From Streptacidiphilus sp. PB12-B1b (GTDB lineage: Bacteria > Actinomycetota > Actinomycetes > Streptomycetales > Streptomycetaceae), in contig NZ_CP048405.1 of the NCBI RefSeq assembly GCF_014084125.1, positions 7,564,001 to 7,628,000 of the forward strand: a stretch of DNA of 64,000 nt, read 5' to 3'. The notes under the pieces are model-generated. The model saw nothing but the letters and a program-made list of their open reading frames with translations, had not been told where the DNA came from and did not search any database. Positions 43,361 through 51,283 of this stretch are shown here, piece after piece. The position numbers were made by a program, and so were the translations under genes. Numbering within the stretch: position 1 is the stretch's first letter; each line of letters begins with the position of its first letter.

Positions 43361-43753
43361 TCAGTGCGCGGCGGGGTCGCCGCCCCCGCGGCTGCCGGTT
43401 CCGTGGGCGTCCGACCCGTGGCTGTCCGCTCCCGCACCGTGGCTGTCCGTGTCGCGGCCGACGGCGCAGACGGCGATCACTCCGGCGGCCGCAGCGGCCA
43501 GCGTCACGCTCCAGGCGCCGAAGGTGGCCGAGTCCAGGACGATCGCCAGCACGCCGAGCGCGATGATGCCGCCGGCCAGGACTGCGGCGCCGACCGCCAG
43601 CCGGGCCCGCCGGCGCAGCACGCCGCGTACCCGGTGGACGGTCGCGGCGGGACCGCCGAAGGACGCCATCCGCCGCCCGAGGCGGGGGTAGAGCGCCGTC
43701 AGATCCCGCTCGATGTCGGCCAGGATCCGCTTCTCGTTCATGGGCAGGCTCAT
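43361..43753 (-). CDS. DUF3040 membrane protein
   Basis: A 130-residue protein with an N-terminal helix typical of DUF3040 (EKRILADIERDLTALYPRLG), then two membrane helices (about 52-72 and 77-97), and a hydrophilic Gly/His/Asp/Ser-rich tail containing repeated DSHG. ATG 43753 has a GGGAGG site. The family is widespread in actinobacteria; its function is unknown. The His-rich tail could bind metal, which is only a suggestion. Confidence 0.85.
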   Translation of the reverse strand: MSLPMNEKRILADIERDLTALYPRLGRRMASFGGPAATVHRVRGVLRRRARLAVGAAVLAGGIIALGVLAIVLDSATFGAWSVTLAAAAAGVIAVCAVGRDTDSHGAGADSHGSDAHGTGSRGGGDPAAH

Positions 43754-43935
43754 GGCAACCTCCCTTAGGCCGCGACCCCACGTCTCCAGGCTTCCCCGCG
43801 CACCCCGGCGCACACCTGCTTTCGGCTCCGAAAGCGCGGGGCGTGCGGGCCGTTCACGGCGCCGCGCGCCGCCCCCCGGGTCGGGGACGGCGCGCGGCGC
43901 GGGGTGGTGCGGCCCGGAGGGGCGCGGGTCGGAGG

Positions 43936-46900
43936 TCAGCTGAGCCGGGCCGCCTTGATCCAGGCGTTGCCGCCGACCGCGCCGTTGTAGCTGAAGCCGC
44001 CGGCGCCGTTGGAGGTGTACAGGTAGCAGGTGCCGCCGGAGGTCCGGCCGATCAGCTGCATCCGGCCCTGCTGGGTGAGGTCGCCGCCGACGACCAGCGC
44101 GTTGAAGCCGCCCCAGCCGGAGCCGACGTACACCCGGTGCGTCTGGAAGCCGCCCTTGCCGTTGCCGACGTACGTCCACAGGCGGCCCTGGGGGTCGCGG
44201 ACCACGACGTCGGCGATGCCGTCGCCGGTCAGGTCGCCGTGGGCGGTGATCAGGTTGTAGGCGTTCCAGCCGCCGCTGATGCGGACCCGGGCGCCGAGGC
44301 CGCCCTTGGCGGTGCCGGGGTAGAGCCACATGGTGCCGGAGCCGTCCACTGCCAGCACGTCGCTGATGCCGTCGCCGGTGAGGTCGCCCGGGACCAGGAT
44401 GGTCTTGTACGCGTTCCAGCCGTTGCCCAGCCAGACCTTGTCCTTGGTGTCCAGGTCGACATCGCCGTAGCCCAGGCCCCAGAAGCGGTAGAGCGCGCCG
44501 GAATTGCTGCGGATCAGGACGTCCTGCTGGCCGTCGCCGTCCATGTCCCCGGCGGACACGGCGACGTTGTACTCGTCCTGGCCGTCGACCAGGTTGCCGG
44601 TCTCGCCCTTGAGGCAGTCGTTCATGTCGCTGGAGCAGAAGGCGTAGATGATGCCGTCCGAACTGCGTGCGGTGATCCCGCCGAAGGTCAGTCCGTCGCC
44701 CCAGGCGCCCAGGTCACGGCCCCAGCCGACGATCAGCGCGGTGTCCGGCGCGGTGGCCGTGTAGACCCGGACGCCGTTGGCGGCGCAGCCGGTGGCGGGG
44801 GTCGCCGCGGTGGCGATCACCTTGCCGCCGGCCACCAGTGCACCCCCGGCGTCGCCGGTGCACTGGTCCTGCGCCGCCGCCCAGAGTGCGCCCGGCGCGG
44901 GCGAGGTGCACAGCGAGCCGGCCGGCAGCGCGTGGCCGAGCAGCGCGGTGCAGGTGGCGGCGGAGTCGACGACGGTGCTCTCGCTGTGCGGGGTGCGGTA
45001 CTCCGCTCCCCCGTCCCAGCCGAGGCCGGACCAGGAGTAGAACGTCGCCGCCGTGCCGGGCCGGTAGAGCGCGCTGTCGGAGGCCCCGGCCAGCGGCGCC
45101 ACGGTGCGCGAGGCGTTGCCGGTGGCGGCGACAGCCAGGTCGTCCTGCCCGGTGGCGGACTTGTAGCCCTGGTCGAGGAGGTACTGCGGGGCGCCGCCGC
45201 CGCCCTGGAGCACGCCTGCGCCGCTGTACGTCCAGCCGAAGTCGTCGTCGCCGTGGCCGGTCTCGCAGTCGGCGGTGGTCAGGATCCGGCTCGGGGAGAT
45301 CCGGACGCCGGTGCACACCCGCCACTGGGTCTGGTTGTCGAAGGAGTAGGCCATCGGGACCAGCCAGCCGGGCACGCTCGGCGCGGTGTACCCGAAGGTC
45401 CAGGCGGCCGAGGCGGGGACGTCCACCGGGGCGATGTGGACGGTTCCGCTGGCGTCCTGCCAGGCCAGCTCCTGGCTGTAGCGGTCCACCGTCCAGCTGA
45501 CCCGCCGGTCGGCGGTGGCCGCGCCCTGGGCCGGGACGGCGAACGCGGAGGAGGCCCCCGCCTGGTCGGTGTGGATGTCGTCGATCACCAGCTGCTGGGC
45601 GACCGGGTCGTGGTGGACCAGGTAGCCGTCGCCGAGCAGCGCGTCGCCGTAGCCGGAGCCGCTCGCGGGCAGCCGGAACCGGGCGCCGGTCGCCAGGTCG
45701 TAGACGCCCGCGGTGTGGGTGTCGCAGTCCCAGTACAGCCAGCGGTCGGTGACCTGGACGTCGGTGACGGCGCAGGGCGCGCCGGTGTTCAGGGTGGCGG
45801 CGACCCGCTGCTCGGCCAGGTCGATCACGCCGACCGCACCGGTCGGTGCGTTCTCGCCGACGTACGCGAAGCCGTGCCACAGCGCGGCCGCCCCGGCGGC
45901 GTCGGTCCGGATCGACCCGAGCGCGTCCTGGGTGGCGAAGTCACCGGCGGTGACCGTGTCGCCGCCGCCGCTCAGCACGTAGTCGCCGTCGGCGTCGGCG
46001 ATCCGGCCGGTGGCCTCGGGGACGAAGTGGGTGCCGGAGGGTTCCTGGGTGTCCTCGATCTGCCCGCCGTAGACGAAGGCCGCCTGGCCGTTGCCGGAGG
46101 CGGTCACCCCGCTGGGGGCGTAGAGGTCCTGCAGCGTGGTGGGGGCCGAGACCGGCGGCGTGGCCTGGGGGTTCACCGTGCGGCTGGTCAGCTGGTAGGT
46201 GCCGGCCGCGGCCGGATCGCCGCTGACCATGTCCAGCTGGCCCTTGTCCAGCGAGAGGCCGCTGACGGGCTCGGGCACCATCTGCATCGGGGCGGTCTGC
46301 TGCGGGCCCGCGGCTGCGGCCGAGAACCGGTAGTAGCCCCAGTTCCACGAGCCGCCGACGGCCGCCTGCGGGGCGCCCTCGACCAGGGCGCCGCCGTCCG
46401 GCGTCTCCAGGATCTGGTCCTGGGCCAGCTGGAGGACCTCGTCGGAGGAGCCGCCGTTCAGCGGGCTGCTCCACAGGCCGCCGCCGGGGGAGCCGAGGGT
46501 CAGCACCGAGCTGCCGACCTGGGCGGCGCTGGAGAAGGCCAGCGGACGCGGCAGGTTGCTCACCACGACGAACTGCGCCAGGGCGGTGGGGTCGGTCCGG
46601 GAGAACGAGAGGACGTTGCTCCCGACGGTGGGGGCGACCACGATCGAGGTCGGGGTGAAGGTGACCTGCGCCGCCTGGACCAGGGTGGTGGACAGGACGA
46701 CCGGGGTGCTGGTGCCGTCGGCCAGGTCGACGATCAGCTGGTGCCAGGCGCCGGTGGAGTCGCGGTACTGCACCAAGGCCGAGGCGGCGTCACCCGCGGT
46801 GTTCCGGGCGTAGACGTCGGCCCCGGCCGGGATGCCGGTGACCGGGGTGTCGGTGGTGCCGCCGGAGCCGTCGGCGCGCAGCAGGTGCACGGAGTCGGCC

Positions 46901-47451
46901 CACGGGCCGCCGGACGCCTGCGGCTCGAAGCCGATCACCGTGTCGCCGTACGTCCCGCCGTAGGTCAGCGAGCCCAGTTGCACGGTGCTGGTGGCGGCGG
47001 CGTGGCCCATGTCGGTCAGCGTGACCGTGGCCTGGGTGGCGGACGTCCGCTGGTAGGAGGCGACCAGGTCGGAGCCGGCGCCGTACCAGCCGGCGTCGAC
47101 GGAGCGCTCGCCGGTGGCGCCGAGGGTGCCCAGCGAGGTCGTCGTCCCGCCGGTGCCGTAGGTGGTCCAGAGGTAGTCGGTGCCGCCCGCGGGCTGGTGC
47201 AGGAAGCCGGTGGTGCCGGCGCTGAGCAGGTGGTCGGGGGCCGGGTCGTTCTGGACGGGCCCGGCGAAGGTGACCGGCGTCCCGACCAGGGCGCTTCCGG
47301 TCGAGGAGCTACCGGCCGAGGAGCTTCCGGCCGAGGGGGTGGCGGCTGCGGCTGCGGTGCCGCCCCCCAGTGCGGTCGCGGCGAGCAGCAAGGCGGCGGC
47401 CGCCGCCGTTCGCAGGCGTGGGCGATCGAATATCAGGTGATCGGACATCAT
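43936..47451 (-). CDS. Secreted trypsin-fold pseudoprotease with FG-GAP repeats
   Basis: A 1171-residue exported protein. The signal peptide (LRTAAAAALLLAATALGGGTAAAA) is followed by a Ser-rich linker, a large region (about 60-680) that looks like a beta-propeller, a trypsin-like domain (about 700-930), and C-terminal FG-GAP/VCBS repeats (about 950-1171, with DLTGDGISDVLAVDGSG and DLTGDGIADVVVRDPQG). In the protease domain the His of the triad is Asp (ILTTADC, residue 728) and the Ser is Ala (CTGDAGGAL, residue 868); only the Asp (DDLAV, 771) remains. It should bind rather than cut. ATG 47451 was chosen for spacing to a GGGGG site; 47457 is possible. Confidence 0.85.
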   Translation of the reverse strand: MMSDHLIFDRPRLRTAAAAALLLAATALGGGTAAAAATPSAGSSSAGSSSTGSALVGTPVTFAGPVQNDPAPDHLLSAGTTGFLHQPAGGTDYLWTTYGTGGTTTSLGTLGATGERSVDAGWYGAGSDLVASYQRTSATQATVTLTDMGHAAATSTVQLGSLTYGGTYGDTVIGFEPQASGGPWADSVHLLRADGSGGTTDTPVTGIPAGADVYARNTAGDAASALVQYRDSTGAWHQLIVDLADGTSTPVVLSTTLVQAAQVTFTPTSIVVAPTVGSNVLSFSRTDPTALAQFVVVSNLPRPLAFSSAAQVGSSVLTLGSPGGGLWSSPLNGGSSDEVLQLAQDQILETPDGGALVEGAPQAAVGGSWNWGYYRFSAAAAGPQQTAPMQMVPEPVSGLSLDKGQLDMVSGDPAAAGTYQLTSRTVNPQATPPVSAPTTLQDLYAPSGVTASGNGQAAFVYGGQIEDTQEPSGTHFVPEATGRIADADGDYVLSGGGDTVTAGDFATQDALGSIRTDAAGAAALWHGFAYVGENAPTGAVGVIDLAEQRVAATLNTGAPCAVTDVQVTDRWLYWDCDTHTAGVYDLATGARFRLPASGSGYGDALLGDGYLVHHDPVAQQLVIDDIHTDQAGASSAFAVPAQGAATADRRVSWTVDRYSQELAWQDASGTVHIAPVDVPASAAWTFGYTAPSVPGWLVPMAYSFDNQTQWRVCTGVRISPSRILTTADCETGHGDDDFGWTYSGAGVLQGGGGAPQYLLDQGYKSATGQDDLAVAATGNASRTVAPLAGASDSALYRPGTAATFYSWSGLGWDGGAEYRTPHSESTVVDSAATCTALLGHALPAGSLCTSPAPGALWAAAQDQCTGDAGGALVAGGKVIATAATPATGCAANGVRVYTATAPDTALIVGWGRDLGAWGDGLTFGGITARSSDGIIYAFCSSDMNDCLKGETGNLVDGQDEYNVAVSAGDMDGDGQQDVLIRSNSGALYRFWGLGYGDVDLDTKDKVWLGNGWNAYKTILVPGDLTGDGISDVLAVDGSGTMWLYPGTAKGGLGARVRISGGWNAYNLITAHGDLTGDGIADVVVRDPQGRLWTYVGNGKGGFQTHRVYVGSGWGGFNALVVGGDLTQQGRMQLIGRTSGGTCYLYTSNGAGGFSYNGAVGGNAWIKAARLS

Positions 47452-47759
47452 GGGCATCCCCCGAAGGAGCGGGCTCGTTGGGCCCGCTGAGGCAGCAGTC
47501 GTGATCACTGCCGGGTATGAGGATCGGGATCCTACACGTGGCCCGGGCGCCCGGCAGCAGGGGTGTCGGCTCTGCCGGCGGGCGTGACGGCAATGCCGGA
47601 TTCGTCACCGCCGACGCTCCCGACATGCCTGGTTCGCCGGTTCACTGCGGGCACCGGTCCGGGTGTGCAAGATAGGGCATAGGGGGCAGATCGCGGCCGG
47701 TGCCGGGCTGCCCGGTGACCGCGCCGATGCCCGGTGCGGCCGTGCAGAGGGGCGTCAGC

Positions 47760-48461
47760 GTGACCCTGGACCTCAGCGTGGGCAGCTTCGGCCTCGGCCT
47801 GTGGATGATGCTCGCGTTCATCGTCACCTTCGTGGCCACCCGCCTGGTCACCCGGCTGATCCGCTCGGGCCGGGGGCCGTTCCGCAACATGGAGGTCGGC
47901 GACACCCATGTGCACCACGAGGTCTACGGCATCATCGCCATGCTGGTCGCCGGGGCCATCGAGTTCACCTACCAGCCCGGCAGCCCGGGCGGGCAGATCC
48001 TGGCGGTGATGTTCGGGCTGGGCGCGGCGCTCACCCTGGACGAGTTCGCGCTGTGGCTGCACCTGGACGACGTCTACTGGTCGCGCGAGGGCCGCAAGTC
48101 CGTCGACGCCGTGTTCATCGCGGCGGGCGTCGGCCTGTTCCTGCTGGCCGGGATCAACCCGCTCTCCGGCACCGCCGGGGAGAACCGGATCTCGCTGGCC
48201 ATCGGCCTGGCCGTGAACGTGCTGCTGTCGCTGGTGGCGATCCTCAAGGGCAAGCACGCGCTCGGCATCATCGGCCTGCTCGTCCCGTTCGTGGCCCTGG
48301 TGGCCTGCCTGCGGCTGGCCAAGCCGGGCTCGCCGTGGGCTCGCTGGCGGTACCGGCCGGGCTCGCGCGGCGAGCGGCGCTCGCGCAAGCGCTACCCGCC
48401 CGGCCGACGCACCCGGATGGACGCGTTCAAGGACTTCCTCGGCGGCGCACCCGACGACTGA
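47760..48461 (+). CDS. Polytopic membrane protein of unknown function
   Basis: A 233-residue integral membrane protein starting with GTG 47760 after GAGGGG. Hydrophobic segments occur at about 10-28, 58-75, 82-100, 118-135 and 147-185. A conserved-looking polar motif GDTHVHHEVYG follows the first helix, with three His in seven residues that could bind metal. Asp/Glu in LTLDEFALWLHLDDVYW also sit near the membrane. The tail is Arg-rich. No named family is recognised. It diverges from the pseudoprotease gene across 308 bases, which hold no other gene. Confidence 0.75.
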   Translation: MTLDLSVGSFGLGLWMMLAFIVTFVATRLVTRLIRSGRGPFRNMEVGDTHVHHEVYGIIAMLVAGAIEFTYQPGSPGGQILAVMFGLGAALTLDEFALWLHLDDVYWSREGRKSVDAVFIAAGVGLFLLAGINPLSGTAGENRISLAIGLAVNVLLSLVAILKGKHALGIIGLLVPFVALVACLRLAKPGSPWARWRYRPGSRGERRSRKRYPPGRRTRMDAFKDFLGGAPDD

Positions 48462-48501
48462 CCCGCGCGCTCCCGCTCCCGGCTCGGTTCGGACGGCGGG
48501 C

Positions 48502-50826
48502 TCACGCCTTGGGCTTGGCGAACGCCCGCAGCAGGTCGCGCGGCCCGGCCTGGGGCATGTACGCGCGGGTCAGCGCGACGCCGATCCGGGGCAGGTCGGC
48601 CTCGTCGCGGTAGATCAGGTACATGGGCTCGTAGCGGGGGTGGAACTTGGCCTTGAAGGCGTGCAGCGACCGGAAGCCGTAGTACGGCTCCATCTTCTCC
48701 CCCAACTGGTCCAGGAACCGCTCCAGGGCGCGTCCGCCGTCACCGCCGTCCCCCTCGGCCGGTGCGCTGCGGGCCAGCGGCGCGCCGGACAGCGAGGCGA
48801 ACTGCGCGCCGCGCTCACGGAAGGCCAGGCAGCTGGAGGCGATCATGAACTCCACGACCGGCCGGAATCCGCCCTGGCGGCGGCGCATCACGTCCAGCGT
48901 CCAGCCCTCCACCGCCCCGTCGCCGCCGTAGACCGGCATCCAGGAGGTGACGCCCTGGATCACCCCGGAGCCGTCCTGGGCCAGGCCCACCAGCACCCGG
49001 GGATCCAGCGCCTCCTCCACACCGCCCAGGGTGAAGCCCATCTCGGGCAGCCCCATGTCGCCGACCCACTCCTCGGACAGCGTCCGGACCTGGCTCACCA
49101 GCGCCCGGGGCTCCTCGGCCAGGGTGACCGGGCGGTAGTCGATGCCCTCCTTCCTGGCCCGGTTCAGCGCGGTCCGCACGTCCTGCCAGGACTTGCCGCG
49201 GAACTCCAGCTGCTCCAGCTCGATCACGGTGTCCTCGGCCACCTGGACGTGCTGCCAGCCCAGCGGTTCGGCCGCGCGGGCCACCTGGCCGGTCGCCGAG
49301 AAGAAGCAGGGGATCAGCCCGGAGCTGTCGCACTGCTCGGCGAACTCCACCACGGCCCGCTCCCGGGCCTGTTCCGAGCCGATCGGATCGCCGAGCGCGA
49401 CCGCCACCCCGGCGTGCTCGCGGTAGGCCACGTACGACTGCTCCGAGGAGGCGTAGAAGTAGGAGTTGTCCGGCCAGGTGGTCATCCAGGAGAGGTGGCC
49501 GCCGCCGTAGCGCTGCAGCAGCGCGACCGCGTCGTCATGGCCGTGCACCGCCGTAGGCTCCGACCCCCGGCCGCCGGCCGGGGCCCGCTGCATCAGGTCG
49601 GCCGCCTTACCGGCGCGCCGGCGCAGCAGCGGACGCGAGGACACCCGGAACGCCTCGCGGCCCAGGACCAGCAGCACCAGTTCGGCGGCCCAGAGCACGG
49701 CGGTGGGGATCAGCACCGCGCCGCCGGTGATGGTGACCGGGTTGCCGGTCGCCTTGGCGACCGTGAAGACCACCGCGATGAGCAGCCCGAGCAGCACATA
49801 GGCGGTGGCCACCGCGCCGGTCCAGCGCCAGGAGCGGCGGCGTCCCCTCCGCAGGCCGTTGACCAGCAGCGCGGCCAGGGCCAGGCCGATCAGCGTCTGC
49901 GCCCAGGAGGCTCCCAGGCCGTAGGTGGAGCCCAGCGGCCCCCGGCTGGGGGCCAGCCAGACGATCACCCAGATCGCCGAGATCAGCACCAGGCCCGCGA
50001 CCGCCAGCAGCCGCCACTCGCGCCGGGAGAGCTGCCCCGAGGCGTCCACCCGGCCGGGCACCCGGATCCAGCCGGTCGCCGCCAGGCCCAGCCCGACCGC
50101 CAGGGCGTGCTCCACGTCCGAGACCGTGCCGACGTACAGCAGCGACACCGTCACGTAGGCGATCAGCGCGAGCCGCAGCCGCAGCCGCCACGGCGAGCGC
50201 AGGGTCGCCGACGCCATCGCACCGGCCAGCAGCATCCCGGCGGAGAAGCCGACGTCCAGCTGGTGGGAGACGTCCACCGCCCAGGACCAGCCGGTCGTCC
50301 GCAGCACCAGCAGCACCAGGGCAGCCAGCAGGACGGCGCACACCTGCCCGACCACGGTCACCGCGGCGGCCCAGCGCGTCCCCATCCGGGCCTCGGCGAA
50401 GCCCACCAGCAGCAGCATGCCGAGCAGGATGGCGAGGTAGTCCCAGGGCTGCGCGCCCAGCAGCGAGCCGGTCAGCAGCGTCCACCAGCGGTTGTGCTCG
50501 AAGGAGGGCAGGCCGAAGGCCACGTCCGGATACCAGGAGCGCTGCTGCAGCGGATTCCCCAGCGCGCCGAGGGCCAGGCCCGCCACCAGGATCAGGCCGA
50601 CGGTGGCCAGGGTGAAGGGGAAGCGCCGCAGCAGCGCGCCGGGCCCGGAGTCGCGGACCGCGCGCAGCCCGGAGACCAGCCGACCGCCGAACGCCTGCCA
50701 TCGGCCGTCCTCCCGCACCCGGGAGCCGACCTGTTCGCCGCCACCGGTCGGCGCCTCGCCGGTCGACCCGCCCCTGACCGGCTCGCCTCCGACCGACTCG
50801 CCCCTGACCGACTCACCCCTGACCAC
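48502..50826 (-). CDS. Rhomboid-like/LPG-synthase (MprF-type) membrane protein
   Basis: A 774-residue protein. The N-terminal tail (1-40) is a degenerate repeat (RGES/GGEP units). About 65-225 is a six-helix rhomboid-like module (WWTLLTGSLLGAQPWDYL, VGFSAGMLLAG, VEHALAVGLGL), followed by more helices to about 385. The C-terminal soluble domain (about 425-770) is the DUF2156/LPG_synthase_C type found in MprF, with VAVALGDPIG and YYGFRSLHAFKAKFHP. Such proteins transfer aminoacyl groups from tRNA to lipids, changing surface charge and resistance to cationic peptides. GTG 50826 follows GGAGG. Confidence 0.87.
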   Translation of the reverse strand: MVRGESVRGESVGGEPVRGGSTGEAPTGGGEQVGSRVREDGRWQAFGGRLVSGLRAVRDSGPGALLRRFPFTLATVGLILVAGLALGALGNPLQQRSWYPDVAFGLPSFEHNRWWTLLTGSLLGAQPWDYLAILLGMLLLVGFAEARMGTRWAAAVTVVGQVCAVLLAALVLLVLRTTGWSWAVDVSHQLDVGFSAGMLLAGAMASATLRSPWRLRLRLALIAYVTVSLLYVGTVSDVEHALAVGLGLAATGWIRVPGRVDASGQLSRREWRLLAVAGLVLISAIWVIVWLAPSRGPLGSTYGLGASWAQTLIGLALAALLVNGLRRGRRRSWRWTGAVATAYVLLGLLIAVVFTVAKATGNPVTITGGAVLIPTAVLWAAELVLLVLGREAFRVSSRPLLRRRAGKAADLMQRAPAGGRGSEPTAVHGHDDAVALLQRYGGGHLSWMTTWPDNSYFYASSEQSYVAYREHAGVAVALGDPIGSEQARERAVVEFAEQCDSSGLIPCFFSATGQVARAAEPLGWQHVQVAEDTVIELEQLEFRGKSWQDVRTALNRARKEGIDYRPVTLAEEPRALVSQVRTLSEEWVGDMGLPEMGFTLGGVEEALDPRVLVGLAQDGSGVIQGVTSWMPVYGGDGAVEGWTLDVMRRRQGGFRPVVEFMIASSCLAFRERGAQFASLSGAPLARSAPAEGDGGDGGRALERFLDQLGEKMEPYYGFRSLHAFKAKFHPRYEPMYLIYRDEADLPRIGVALTRAYMPQAGPRDLLRAFAKPKA

Positions 50827-50886
50827 GGCAACCTCCGCATGATCCGGTCTGCGTCGCCTGCTGGACGGCTCGCCCCACGACTCGAC

Positions 50887-51126
50887 TCAGCCGTCGAGCT
50901 CGGGCCCCTCCCAGTCCTCGGCCCGGGACGGGTGCCCAGCCGGCCGCGCCGCCCTGCCCGGCGGCAGGCCCCAGGAGAGTTCCTCCGCTTCGTCACCCAG
51001 CACCGGGGCGGACGCATCGGGCCGGTGGCCGGACTTCGAGCGGGGCAGGAAGAGATCGTCCACACCGGCCGACTCCAACTCCTCCAGAGGGCCCGGCGGC
51101 TCATCCGACTGTCGCTGACCAGTCAT
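50887..51126 (-). CDS. Small acidic hypothetical protein
   Basis: A 79-residue acidic, Pro/Gly-rich protein starting MTGQRQSDEPPGPLEELE. ATG 51126 has GGGAG upstream; the longer frame overlaps the promoter of the divergent secreted-protein gene and was rejected. No membrane segment or motif is visible. It is 157 bases from the start of the 1349-residue secreted protein and 60 bases upstream of the MprF-like gene, so it could form an operon with the latter. Confidence 0.55.
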   Translation of the reverse strand: MTGQRQSDEPPGPLEELESAGVDDLFLPRSKSGHRPDASAPVLGDEAEELSWGLPPGRAARPAGHPSRAEDWEGPELDG

Positions 51127-51283
51127 GTCAACTCCCGCTGTGGACAGCACGTACATCGAGCGTACTGCGGCCCGGAATATGGGGCTGCCGGTGACAGCGG
51201 GTCTTGCTAGGCTCCGCCTGCTCAACAGGCCCCCGCACTATCACAGAGGCGGGAATGGCGCAAAAAGGGGGGAAGGCACCCGA

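Noticed and set aside
42344-43768. A large plus-strand protein between DUF72 and DUF3040
   Set aside because: It is Arg/Pro/Ala-rich and covers a microsatellite and a minus-strand GNAT remnant; no ribosome binding site.
43843-47490. A 1215-codon plus-strand frame
   Set aside because: It is the opposite-strand shadow of the pseudoprotease gene, which has a signal peptide and recognisable domains.
48640-51210. An 856-codon plus-strand frame
   Set aside because: Shadow of the MprF-like gene; the minus strand has transmembrane helices and DUF2156 motifs.
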